From contig CAKSUM010000018.1 of the NCBI GenBank assembly GCA_934501535.1, positions 1 to 58,623 of the forward strand: a stretch of 58,623 nt of DNA. The letters are read 5' to 3'. The DNA comes from an uncultured Clostridia bacterium. GTDB taxonomy: Bacteria > Bacillota > Clostridia > UBA1381. The notes beneath the pieces were generated by a model. The model was not told where the DNA came from. It worked only from the letters and a program-made list of their open reading frames with translations, and searched no databases. Both the position numbers and the translations under genes were made by a program. Positions 8,629 through 16,425 of the stretch are shown here, in pieces (the stretch's first letter is position 1; each line of letters begins with the position of its first letter).

Positions 8629-9468
8629 ATGAGAAAAATCACAAATGAGCTAATTCACAGCTTTAAAACATATTTAATTGAGGAGGAAAAAAGCGAAAAT
8701 ACAGTAGAAAAATATATCCGAGATGTTACTTTCTTTATGATGTGGCTTAACGGTTGGGAGGTAACGAAAATATTGGCTTTGGATTACAAAAAGGAGCTTT
8801 GTGAAAAATATGCTCCTGCAAGTGTAAATGCGGCAATATCTTCGCTTAACAGCTTTTTTGCATTTACAGGGTGGCACGATATACGGATAAAGGCATTGAA
8901 AATTCAAAGGCAGATATTTTCAAACAAGGATAAAGAACTGACAAAAGCAGAATATGAAAGATTATTAACTGCCGCAAAAAGCAAAGGAAACGAAAGACTA
9001 TACTTGCTGATGCAAACTATATGCAGCACCGGAATCAGGGTATCCGAATTAAGGTTTGTAACTTGTGAAGCCGTAAAGAAAGGACAAGCAGTTATAAGCT
9101 GCAAGGGTAAAATGCGGACAATATTTTTGCCGAAAGAGCTTTGCAGAATGTTGAAAAAATATATCAAGGAACAAGGCATAAAAGACGGCTCGGTGTTTGT
9201 AAGCAGAAACGGAAAACCGCTTGACAGGAGCTATATATGGAAAATGCTTAAAAATCTTTGCGAAGCCGCAGGAGTGTCAAAGGATAAAGTTTTTCCGCAT
9301 AATTTTCGTCATTTGTTTGCAAGGACATATTACAGCCTGCAAAAGGACATTGTCAGACTTGCCGATATTTTAGGTCATTCCAGTGTTGAAACTACTCGTA
9401 TCTACACTATAGAAACAGGCGATATTTGCCGCAGGCAAATACAAAAACTTGGGCTTTTGCGGTGTTAA
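8629..9468 (+). CDS. Tyrosine recombinase (XerC/XerD-like), putative invertase
   Basis: The 279-residue protein has a SAM-like N-terminal core-binding domain (about 5-85) and a complete catalytic domain: Arg137 in STGIRVSEL, Lys161, the HNFRH box (His224, Arg227), His250 in LGHSS and the nucleophile Tyr259. All six catalytic positions are present, so the enzyme looks active. At 279 aa it is a compact, arm-domain-free type, typical of Xer-like and DNA-invertase enzymes rather than large phage integrases. Ten bases after its stop lies the first of two 25-bp inverted repeats that bracket a promoter segment upstream of a restriction-modification operon. I infer that it inverts this segment. Confidence 0.92.
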   Translation: MRKITNELIHSFKTYLIEEEKSENTVEKYIRDVTFFMMWLNGWEVTKILALDYKKELCEKYAPASVNAAISSLNSFFAFTGWHDIRIKALKIQRQIFSNKDKELTKAEYERLLTAAKSKGNERLYLLMQTICSTGIRVSELRFVTCEAVKKGQAVISCKGKMRTIFLPKELCRMLKKYIKEQGIKDGSVFVSRNGKPLDRSYIWKMLKNLCEAAGVSKDKVFPHNFRHLFARTYYSLQKDIVRLADILGHSSVETTRIYTIETGDICRRQIQKLGLLRC

Positions 9469-9478
9469 ATAAAAAAAG

Positions 9479-9503
9479 CCACATAATTTTGATTATGTGG
9501 AGA
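9479..9503. repeat. Left inverted repeat of putative promoter switch
   Basis: This 25-bp sequence is the exact reverse complement of 9706-9730. Its first 22 bp are themselves symmetric: arms CCACATAA and TTATGTGG flank the asymmetric 6-bp centre TTTTGA. The layout is that of a simple tyrosine-recombinase core site, where the centre sets orientation. Confidence 0.8.
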
Positions 9504-9537
9504 TTATATAAACGATAATACATACCTACTAACTGTA

Positions 9538-9566
9538 ATTATAGCACAAAACTTGAAAAAACGCAA
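9538..9566 (-). promoter_or_regulatory. Promoter inside the invertible segment, facing away from the R-M genes
   Basis: Read on the minus strand: TTGCGT (9566-9561), a 17-bp spacer and TATAAT (9543-9538) with an extended -10 (TGC before TATAAT). It points left, towards the end of the recombinase gene. If 9479-9730 inverted, it would point at the methylase genes, with its -10 about 110 bp upstream of the GTG at 9781. I saw no comparable promoter facing the methylase genes in the present orientation. Confidence 0.72.
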
Positions 9567-9705
9567 TGAAATTAAACACATTAGTAAAAAAATCTCCGAT
9601 ATGCACAAAAAAATACAATGCAAATTGATCGATTAAAAAAATACTTTTAAATCGGTCTTATTTTCGTGCCCTAAATCATAAAAATCGGCAGATCTTATTC
9701 ATCTT

Positions 9706-9730
9706 TCTCCACATAATCAAAATTATGTGG
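9706..9730. repeat. Right inverted repeat of putative promoter switch
   Basis: Exact reverse complement of 9479-9503. Its core has arms CCACATAA and TTATGTGG around TCAAAA, the reverse complement of the left site's centre, so recombination between the two would invert rather than delete. It is followed outside by AATTATATAAA, nearly repeating the sequence just inside the left repeat. Confidence 0.8.
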
Positions 9731-9780
9731 AAATTATATAAATAAGTGGCTGAAATTTAATGGCGGAAGGAGAAAAAGGC

Positions 9781-10485
9781 GTGCCAAAACAGGTGAAATC
9801 AAAACAACGAGTTGCAGAACACGGAGAGGTTTTTACTGCGGAAAGAGAAGTAAAAGCAATGTGTGACCTTGTATCACAGGAATGTGAACGAATTGACAGC
9901 CGTTTCCTTGAGCCTGCCTGCGGAAACGGCAATTTTCTTGCCGAAATTCTTACAAGAAAACTGGCAACCGCAAAAAGGCTTTATAAAAGCAATCCGTATG
10001 ATTTTGACCGATATTCAGTGCTTGCTGTTTCAAGTATTTACGGTGTGGATATTATGCAGGATAACACCGAGGAATGCCGCAAGCGGCTGTATGCCATTTG
10101 GGAAAAGGAATATAAATCGGTCTGTAAAAAGCAATGCAATGACGATACCCGCAAATCGGTTAAATACGTTTTAGAGAAAAACATTTTATGCGGTAACGCC
10201 TTAACGCTTATGTGTGTTGATGAACATCAAAAAGATACCGATATTCCGATAATTTTTCCAGAATGGAGTCTGATGCTCGGCACAAAACTTAAAAGGCGCG
10301 ATTTCCGCCTTGATGTTTTGCTTAAAGCAAATGAAAAGCCAACACAAAAGCAAAATACTCTGTTCGATACGGAAAACGATATAACCCGTTATTTATCTGA
10401 AAACCCCGTTACAGGAGAATATATGGCGGAGCCGATATGCGAATATCCGCCGATAAATTACAGGAGGATATGGGAAAATGGCTGA
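9781..10485 (+). CDS. Methylase-like subunit without an NPPY motif
   Basis: The GTG at 9781 follows AAGGAG at ideal spacing and gives 234 residues. An ATG at 9760 has no ribosome binding site. The protein starts like N6-adenine methylases (GEVFTAEREVKAMCDLV) and has a clear SAM-binding motif I, EPACGNGNFL (from Glu44). It also has NILCGNALTL, resembling a later methylase motif. It lacks any NPPY/DPPY catalytic tetrapeptide, so on its own it is probably not a complete adenine methylase. It overlaps the next gene, which has NPPY, by 8 bp, and may be its partner or regulatory subunit. It is first in the operon behind the putative promoter switch. Confidence 0.8.
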   Translation: MPKQVKSKQRVAEHGEVFTAEREVKAMCDLVSQECERIDSRFLEPACGNGNFLAEILTRKLATAKRLYKSNPYDFDRYSVLAVSSIYGVDIMQDNTEECRKRLYAIWEKEYKSVCKKQCNDDTRKSVKYVLEKNILCGNALTLMCVDEHQKDTDIPIIFPEWSLMLGTKLKRRDFRLDVLLKANEKPTQKQNTLFDTENDITRYLSENPVTGEYMAEPICEYPPINYRRIWENG

Positions 10486-12100
10486 CAGTTTTTTTGATAA
10501 AATCTATAAGGATAAAACACAGCACACGCCCGATGTGCTTTCTTGCCTCGCAAATCTTTCAAATGACGAGGTTTTCACTCCGCCCGATGTAGTGAACAAA
10601 ATGCTTGACCTTTTGCCTCAGGAATTATTTTGCGACCCGAATACTACATTTTTAGATCCGGCTTGCAAAACAGGCGTATTTCTCCGTGAAATCGCAAAGC
10701 GGTTATTGGTGGGGCTTGAAGATAAAATACCTGATTTACAACAGCGCATAGACCATATTTTTCATAAGCAGCTTTTCGGTATTGCCATTACAGAACTGAC
10801 AAGTTTGCTTTCCCGCCGCAGTCTTTATTGCTCGAAATATCCGAACGGTCCATATTCAATCACGCATTTTGATGACGCAGAGGGGAACATTCGGTACAGA
10901 AGAATCAATCACAAATGGGATAAAAATAGCAAATGTGTTTTTTGTGGTGCAAACAAAGTGCAATGGGATAGAGGCCAAAACCTTGAAACCTATGCTTATG
11001 AAATAATTCATACAACTACCCCCGAGGAGATTTTCAACATGAAATTTGATGTTATTATTAGCAATCCGCCATATCAAATGACTTTTGGTATTGAGGGCGG
11101 TAATAGTTCAAATGCAAAATCAATATATAATCTTTTTATTGATAAAGCTATTAAATTGAACCCAAGATATATGTGTATGATTACCCCAAGTAGGTGGATG
11201 ACTAAAACTGCCCAAGGGATTCCCGATATATGGATCGAAACTGCATTGCATTCCAATCAATTTAAAGTTATACACGATTTTGAAGATGCTTCTAAATGTT
11301 TTCCGGGTGTGGAAATTAAGGGTGGCGTAAGTTATTTTCTTTGGGAAAAAGATTATACAGGAAAATGTAATTATTATTTTCATAAATCATCATTAGAAGC
11401 GCCTATTTACAGATATGACTACCTTGATTCTAAAAATGCCGGCATTGTTGTCAGAGATCCTCAAGCATATTCAATATTAGAAAAAATTGAACAATGCGAA
11501 GGCTCTTACTATAACGACACTAATAATGATTTTTCGGGATTAGTAAGTGCAAAACACTTCTTTGACGATAGTAAATATCTGACATCTAACTGGAAAGGAT
11601 ATAAAAACAAATTTGATTTAGATTATACTATAAAATATTATCTTAATGTTGACAGAGAAAGAACATTCAGATGGATAAGTGATTCACAATTACCCAAGAA
11701 TAAAAAAACAAAAGATTTATGGAAGGTATTTATACCTGCGGCGGGTGGTAGTGGTTATGACGATATGATTCTTGGTAAGCCTTTTATAGGTGAACCCGGG
11801 AGTGTTTGTTCTCAAACTTTTTTGGTAATAGGCTATGATCCTGAGAGGCATAACTTTTCAAAAACAGAATGTGAGAATATTATTACATACATTCAAACTA
11901 AATTTTTCAGATATTTAGTCAGCATAAAAAAGAAAACACAAAATGGGCCGAGAGGTGTATATCAATTTGTGCCTGTTCAAGATTTCACACATGAGTGGAC
12001 TGATGAAATGCTTTACGAAAAATACAATCTTTCTGATGATGAAATAAATTTAATAGAAAATACAATTCGTTCTATGGAGTTATCCGGAGGTGATGACTAA
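10478..12100 (+). CDS. Eco57I-type N6-adenine DNA methylase
   Basis: This 540-residue protein has DEVFTPPDVVNKML near the N-terminus, motif I LDPACKTGVFL (from Leu59) and the adenine-methylase catalytic motif SNPPYQM (Asn196-Tyr199). A CxxC-type pair (CVFC) lies before NPPY. The C-terminal half should hold target recognition and includes VSAKHFF and PAAGGSGYDD. Family members transfer methyl from SAM to adenine N6 to protect host DNA. The sequence from about 11,050 onwards is visibly more AT-rich than the first 570 bp of the gene, which suggests a swapped specificity region. The stop overlaps the start of the restriction gene by one base. Confidence 0.9.
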   Translation: MADSFFDKIYKDKTQHTPDVLSCLANLSNDEVFTPPDVVNKMLDLLPQELFCDPNTTFLDPACKTGVFLREIAKRLLVGLEDKIPDLQQRIDHIFHKQLFGIAITELTSLLSRRSLYCSKYPNGPYSITHFDDAEGNIRYRRINHKWDKNSKCVFCGANKVQWDRGQNLETYAYEIIHTTTPEEIFNMKFDVIISNPPYQMTFGIEGGNSSNAKSIYNLFIDKAIKLNPRYMCMITPSRWMTKTAQGIPDIWIETALHSNQFKVIHDFEDASKCFPGVEIKGGVSYFLWEKDYTGKCNYYFHKSSLEAPIYRYDYLDSKNAGIVVRDPQAYSILEKIEQCEGSYYNDTNNDFSGLVSAKHFFDDSKYLTSNWKGYKNKFDLDYTIKYYLNVDRERTFRWISDSQLPKNKKTKDLWKVFIPAAGGSGYDDMILGKPFIGEPGSVCSQTFLVIGYDPERHNFSKTECENIITYIQTKFFRYLVSIKKKTQNGPRGVYQFVPVQDFTHEWTDEMLYEKYNLSDDEINLIENTIRSMELSGGDD

Positions 12101-14994
12101 TGGCAAATAATATTAGCTTATCCGACATTTTGCATAACCGTCCTGCGGTTGTGCCTACAATTTACGGCTACACTTTGCCCGATGTTGCCGACCATAATGA
12201 CTACATAAAAATCGGATATACCGACCGAGAAGACACGGAAACGAGAATCAAGGAGCAACTGCATACAGCCGCGATTCCGTTCAGAATTTTATTCAAAGAA
12301 TCCGCAATGCGTTCCGACGGAACTTGTTTTACAGATAAAGACATTCATAGGTTGCTCCGTCACAAAGGTTTCAGACAGTTAAATGAGGGAGAAGACCGCA
12401 ACGAGTGGTTTTGCTGCACCGAAAAGGACGCGCTTGACACCATAGAGGAAATGCGCACCGGTATTCGCTTTGAGGGACAGCGCACATGGACTTTTTCTAT
12501 GCGCAAAGAGCAGCAGGCCGCCGTCGGAATGGCGAAAAAATATTTTGAGCAAGCAAAAGAAGAGGATCCAACCCGTCCGCCTAAATTTTTATGGAACGCT
12601 AAAATGCGTTTCGGCAAAACCTTTGCTACATATCAGCTTGCACGGTCTATGGATTTCAAAAAAATCCTGATTTTAACCTTTAAGCCCGCGGTTGAGTCCG
12701 CTTGGCAAGAAGATTTGTCGCATCATGTTGATTTTGCCGAATGGCAGTTTGTTTCCAACAAAGAGGCAAAGTTTGACGCAAAGCAGCTTGACGAACAGTT
12801 TGAGGCTTGCGATAAAGCAAAGCCTATCGTTGTTTTTGGTTCGTTTCAAGACCTGCTCGGCACAAATGATGCAGGGGGCATTAAAGCAAAAAATGAGTTT
12901 ATCCACTCAACAAACTGGGACTTGGTAGTGTTTGACGAATGTCACTTCGGTGCGTGGCGCGAAAACGCCAAAAACCTCTTTGAAAGGTTTGACGAGGAAA
13001 ACGACGATTTTGATATTGAAAAATATCAAAAGGAAGAAGCCGGAAATGCTATCAACGAATCGTTTTTGCCTATATCCGCTTTTCATTATCTCTATCTTTC
13101 GGGCACTCCGTTCAGGGCGCTTAATTCCGGTGAATTTTTAGAGGATCAGGTTTTTAACTGGACATATTCGGATGAACAATCGGCAAAGGAAAACTGGCAA
13201 GGTCCGTGTGAAAACCCGTATGCAGCGTTGCCAAAAATGATTATGCTGACATATAAGGTGCCGGACTCCATCACCAATGTTGCCACAAGCGAGGGCTATG
13301 ACGAATTTGATATTAACGAGTTTTTCCGTGCCGAATATGAAGAAAAGGACAAGCCGGAAACCGCAAGATTTGTATATGAGGATTATGTGCAAAACTGGCT
13401 GAAAATGATACAGGGCAACTATATGCCCGTAGACGGCTTAAAGCTCGGTGCGGAGCGACCGCCTATGCCGTTTTCGGACACAACTTTGCTGAATGTACTC
13501 TCTCACACGCTTTGGTTTTTGCCGAATGTGGCAAGCTGCTATGCAATGTATAATCTGCTGCGTCAAAAGCAAAACAACTTCTTTGATGATTATAAGGTCA
13601 TAGTGTGCGCGGGAACAAAGGCGGGCATAGGTATAGACGCATTAGCACCGGTGCTTAACGCTATGGGAGACCCGCTTAAAACAAAAACTATAACGCTATC
13701 CTGCGGCAAGCTTACAACCGGCGTTACGGTAAGACCTTGGGCGGGTGTGTTTATGCTGCGCAACTTAAAATCGCCCGAAACATATTTTCAAACAGCGTTC
13801 CGTGTGCAGTCCCCTTGGGAGGTAAAAGATGAGCACGGCAACCGTGAGGTTGTAAAGCGAGAGTGTTATGTATTTGACTTTGCCTTGGAGCGTGCGCTAC
13901 ACCAAATTTCGGACTATTCCTGCCGCTTAAAGGTGGATGATACGAGCCCCGAACAAAAGGTTTCAGAGTTTATAAGCTTTCTGCCGGTGCTCGCGTTTGA
14001 CGGTTCGTCAATGAACAGAATAGACGCACAGGATATACTGGATATTACATATGCCGGGACATCCGCCACATTGCTTGCAAAGCGTTGGCAAACCGCTCTG
14101 CTTGTTCATGTTGATAACGATACCCTCAAAAAATTGCAAAGCAATCAAGATGCTTTGGAGGCACTTATGAACATTGAAGGTTTCCGTTCGCTTAATTCCG
14201 AAATACAGACAATTATAAACCGTTCAGAAAAGGTTAAAAAGCTGAAAAAAGAAAAAGGCGATGACCTTACAAAGCAAGAGAAAAAGGAACTTTCCGAGGA
14301 CGAAAAGAAAGCAAAATCACTGCGAAAGCAGGTGCAAGAAAATCTGTTAAAGCTTGCTGCACGTATTCCGGCGTTTATGTATCTGACAGATTACCGTGAG
14401 CAGACAATAAAGGATGTCATAACGCAAATTGAGCCGGAGCTTTTTAAGAAAGTAACAGGACTTTCGGTTAAAGATTTTGATATTCTCTGCTCCATAGGCT
14501 TGTTTGACCCCGAAAAAATGAATCAAGGAATTTTCGGTTTCCGCAAATATGAAAATTCAAGCCTTTCATACACCGGAATTGACAAACACGAAGGTGAAGC
14601 TGTCGGCGGCTGGGACACTGTACTGCGCCGGGAAGAATATGAAATGCTTTATTCAAAACAGCAAGCAACCGTTGTTGATTTGACACAAGCGATAAACACC
14701 AAGTTAGAAATTGAAAAACTATCCGGACAGATTTCGGAAAATATTGCAGCAGAAGCGGAACATCAATCTGTTATGATGAAATCAAGTGCCGAGCCAATAC
14801 CTGAAACAAATTGGGATGAAATTCTTGCTCTGGTTGGCGTTGGAACTATGGTTAAACACAAGACGTTCGGAAATGGTACAGTTGTTTGGATGGATAAGCT
14901 GAAAAAATACATCAGGGTCAAATTCACCGCAGGTGAGAAGCAGTTTATTTTCCCTGACGCATTTATTGGTGGATTTTTGGACATCAACCATTAA
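12100..14994 (+). CDS. GIY-YIG nuclease / SF2 helicase restriction protein
   Basis: This is a 964-residue fusion. Residues about 18-110 form a GIY-YIG-like (T5orf172-type) nuclease domain starting IYGYTLPD and containing IKIGYTDREDTETRIKEQ. The SF2 helicase/translocase core follows, with a Walker A variant MRFGKT (169-174), a DECH box (279-282), LSGTPFRA (motif III-like) and a second RecA lobe to about residue 620. A charged coiled region lies near 700-750. The last 60 residues (VKHKTFGNGTVV, then IRVKFTAGEKQFIFP) resemble the tudor-like tail of PcrA/UvrD-type helicases. Translated from overlapping genes with two methylase-like proteins, it is probably the restriction (DNA-cutting) component of the system. 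Confidence 0.92.
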   Translation: MANNISLSDILHNRPAVVPTIYGYTLPDVADHNDYIKIGYTDREDTETRIKEQLHTAAIPFRILFKESAMRSDGTCFTDKDIHRLLRHKGFRQLNEGEDRNEWFCCTEKDALDTIEEMRTGIRFEGQRTWTFSMRKEQQAAVGMAKKYFEQAKEEDPTRPPKFLWNAKMRFGKTFATYQLARSMDFKKILILTFKPAVESAWQEDLSHHVDFAEWQFVSNKEAKFDAKQLDEQFEACDKAKPIVVFGSFQDLLGTNDAGGIKAKNEFIHSTNWDLVVFDECHFGAWRENAKNLFERFDEENDDFDIEKYQKEEAGNAINESFLPISAFHYLYLSGTPFRALNSGEFLEDQVFNWTYSDEQSAKENWQGPCENPYAALPKMIMLTYKVPDSITNVATSEGYDEFDINEFFRAEYEEKDKPETARFVYEDYVQNWLKMIQGNYMPVDGLKLGAERPPMPFSDTTLLNVLSHTLWFLPNVASCYAMYNLLRQKQNNFFDDYKVIVCAGTKAGIGIDALAPVLNAMGDPLKTKTITLSCGKLTTGVTVRPWAGVFMLRNLKSPETYFQTAFRVQSPWEVKDEHGNREVVKRECYVFDFALERALHQISDYSCRLKVDDTSPEQKVSEFISFLPVLAFDGSSMNRIDAQDILDITYAGTSATLLAKRWQTALLVHVDNDTLKKLQSNQDALEALMNIEGFRSLNSEIQTIINRSEKVKKLKKEKGDDLTKQEKKELSEDEKKAKSLRKQVQENLLKLAARIPAFMYLTDYREQTIKDVITQIEPELFKKVTGLSVKDFDILCSIGLFDPEKMNQGIFGFRKYENSSLSYTGIDKHEGEAVGGWDTVLRREEYEMLYSKQQATVVDLTQAINTKLEIEKLSGQISENIAAEAEHQSVMMKSSAEPIPETNWDEILALVGVGTMVKHKTFGNGTVVWMDKLKKYIRVKFTAGEKQFIFPDAFIGGFLDINH

Positions 14995-14997
14995 GGA

Positions 14998-15032
14998 AAA
15001 ATCACTCACATTTTGCTGATGTGAGTGATTTT
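14998..15032 (+). terminator. Terminator hairpin of the restriction-modification operon
   Basis: A perfect 14-bp stem (14998-15011 with 15019-15032) lies just after the restriction gene and before the convergent tnpV. Confidence 0.75.
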
Positions 15033-15062
15033 CGGGTAACTTAAAAGTTGAAAAAGGAGTTA

Positions 15063-15434
15063 TTATATATAAACCAATTTTTGAAGTACAAATTCATCAG
15101 CCGTATGTTTTATCTGCTCCATAGCAGAAAACCAAGCAATTTGGTCATTAGCTTTGAGTTCTTCTGAAACACCTTGTTTAGCAACCAATTCTCTAATCAG
15201 TCTGTTAACCATTTCTTTTGCTGATGCGTCAATTTCTGAAAGATATGCAAGCCAAGTTCCGTCAATCATCTTTGCAGTATAGAAACAAGGTCTGTTCTCT
15301 TTAATAAATTTTGCGTGCATCCTGCCATATTTCCCGATATTATAAACATTATCATTGGGTACGGTTAGATTTGGTATATAGTAATCTCCGTTTCTTACAT
15401 ACTCAATTCCGTTTTCAATAAATCTTTCTTTCAT
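15063..15434 (-). CDS. tnpV: TnpV family protein
   Basis: The 123-residue product matches the TnpV pattern closely: an N-terminal YVRNGDYYIPNL, then GKYGRMHAKFIKENRP, a helical middle and a C-terminal ADEFVLQKLVY. TnpV proteins are small transposon-encoded proteins of unknown role found with clostridial serine-recombinase elements such as Tn4451. The ATG at 15434 follows AAAGGAGG. It converges on the R-M operon, with the terminator hairpin between them. Its presence supports reading this stretch as part of a serine-recombinase or mobilisable element. Confidence 0.85.
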   Translation of the reverse strand: MKERFIENGIEYVRNGDYYIPNLTVPNDNVYNIGKYGRMHAKFIKENRPCFYTAKMIDGTWLAYLSEIDASAKEMVNRLIRELVAKQGVSEELKANDQIAWFSAMEQIKHTADEFVLQKLVYI

Positions 15435-15647
15435 AGCGTAAACGCCTCCTTTAATTTTGTATCTTCATTTTATCAGAAGGCAGTTCATTAGACGAATGTG
15501 TGGATAAAAAAAGTAAAGCTGAAAACCCATTTTATTGAGTCTTCAGCTTTAACTTTTGCCTTTGCTATGCCATTTCAGCTAATTTTAATATTTTTCAAAA
15601 TTACTTCCTTATCTGGCTGTGGCATTATTGATATGCCTCTCGGAATT

Positions 15648-15788
15648 TTATGAAATTTTTATATAGGTTGTTTTTTCGCATTGTGGACAAGGTGGTAAGG
15701 TATCACTATCGTCATCAAGCCGAACTAATTGTCCGCAAGCAATGCATTTGTATGTACCGATTCCGGGCTTTTCTCCTGTAGAATACAT
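15648..15788 (-). CDS. Small zinc-ribbon protein (46 aa)
   Basis: The ATG at 15788 follows AGGAGG seven bases upstream. The product has two CxxC knuckles, CIAC and CPQC, separated by 20 residues, with KPGIGTYKC before the first and an aromatic-basic end. This is a complete rubredoxin-like or zinc-ribbon knuckle protein. Similar tiny proteins are common in clostridial accessory regions, and I know of no assigned function. It is first described here as one of three small leftward genes between tnpV and the small RNA. Confidence 0.77.
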   Translation of the reverse strand: MYSTGEKPGIGTYKCIACGQLVRLDDDSDTLPPCPQCEKTTYIKIS

Positions 15789-15821
15789 ATATCATCCTCC
15801 TTTCTAAATATTATGTTTCTG

Positions 15822-15941
15822 TTAATTTGGCGTTGAGCGGCGATGTTCGGGAACTTTTGTTCCATCCTTTTTGGTATAGGGTTTAACTACAACAATTTTT
15901 TTACTTTGTTTGCCGCGTATACTGGATTTTGTTTTCGCCAT
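15822..15941 (-). CDS. Tiny basic protein (39 aa)
   Basis: The frame reads from an ATG at 15941 with only a weak AGAAAG ribosome binding site. The product is very basic (MAKTKSSIRGKQSKK), followed by VVVKPYTKKDGTKVPEH and RRSTPN. Short proteins ending in KKDGTKV plus a TPN-like tail recur beside small zinc-ribbon genes in clostridial elements, as far as I recall. A nucleic-acid-binding role would fit the charge, but is not shown. Confidence 0.58.
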   Translation of the reverse strand: MAKTKSSIRGKQSKKIVVVKPYTKKDGTKVPEHRRSTPN

Positions 15942-15972
15942 ACTTTCTATATTCTTTACAAATCGTATTACC

Positions 15973-16000
15973 CTCCACGGGAGAAGTATCTCCCGTGGAG
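15973..16000. terminator. Terminator-like hairpin between small genes
   Basis: A perfect 12-bp GC-rich stem (15973-15984 with 15989-16000) has a 4-nt loop and lies just downstream of the 43-aa gene. It lacks a clear T tract. Confidence 0.5.
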
Positions 16001-16007
16001 CCTTTAG

Positions 16008-16139
16008 TCAGCGGTATATTGGTATTCTGAATGCCTTCAGTCCATAATCCTTAGCGTATAAAACGACGCCATTAACTGTCATTTTGCTTCGGAATATGTA
16101 GTACGCAACTTGCCGACCTTCTGCTTGTTCACGACTCAT
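16008..16139 (-). CDS. Tiny unrecognised protein (43 aa)
   Basis: The ATG at 16139 follows AAAGGAAG. The product contains QVAYYIFRSKMTVNGVVLYA and ends DYGLKAFRIPIYR. It is compact, basic and strand-rich, without Cys or membrane segments. I do not recognise a family. It begins only about 40 bp from the promoter of the candidate small RNA, which points the other way. Confidence 0.55.
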   Translation of the reverse strand: MSREQAEGRQVAYYIFRSKMTVNGVVLYAKDYGLKAFRIPIYR

Positions 16140-16178
16140 AAAGAAGGTCTTCCTTTCTCAGTTGGGCGTTTAGTACTC

Positions 16179-16207
16179 TTGACATTTTAACAAAAATATG
16201 TTATAAT
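16179..16207 (+). promoter_or_regulatory. Perfect consensus promoter of candidate small RNA
   Basis: TTGACA (16179-16184), a 17-bp spacer and TATAAT (16202-16207) match the sigma-A consensus at every position. The nearest gene downstream starts at 16426, beyond a terminator at 16261-16290. Confidence 0.8.
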
Positions 16208-16213
16208 ATCAAA

Positions 16214-16290
16214 ACGGATTGATACGAGTCTGGGTGAACCAACTGTGTCCCCAGCGAATTATAGTGGCTGTGGAGAGCCACTATTTTTTT
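16214..16290 (+). ncRNA. Candidate 75-80 nt small RNA
   Basis: The predicted transcript starts about 7 nt after the consensus -10. It contains a possible stem (CTGGG with CCCAG around 16230-16254) and ends with a perfect 9-bp terminator hairpin (16261-16269 with 16276-16284) and seven Ts. No open frame with a ribosome binding site lies inside it. The promoter-structure-terminator unit is complete and independent of the downstream XRE gene, which has its own promoter. Its target is unknown. A regulatory RNA of the element, or an RNA partner of the XRE protein, are both possible. Confidence 0.62.
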
Positions 16291-16334
16291 CGACAGTAAA
16301 ATTATATCATTGTTTCAATGCTTTGTCAATAGTT

Positions 16335-16354
16335 TTAGTAAATTATTTTACTAA
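16335..16354. promoter_or_regulatory. Candidate operator upstream of the XRE gene
   Basis: A perfect 8-bp inverted repeat (TTAGTAAA, four bases, TTTACTAA) ends 21 bp before the -35 box of the XRE promoter. Autoregulation by the XRE protein is a natural guess. Confidence 0.4.
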
Positions 16355-16375
16355 TAAAAATATTTCGGAAAATAA

Positions 16376-16404
16376 TTGACATGTTGCGCTTTTTGTGATA
16401 TACT
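16376..16404 (+). promoter_or_regulatory. Promoter of the XRE-type gene
   Basis: TTGACA (16376-16381), 17 bp, TATACT (16399-16404). The ATG at 16426 follows GGAGGTG. Confidence 0.8.
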
Positions 16405-16425
16405 TTTAACATTGGAGGTGTTCAT

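Noticed and set aside
9479..9730. The two palindromes as ordinary terminators
   Set aside because: Neither is followed by a T tract, and the 25-bp identity between them in inverted orientation, with reverse-complement centres, is not needed for termination.
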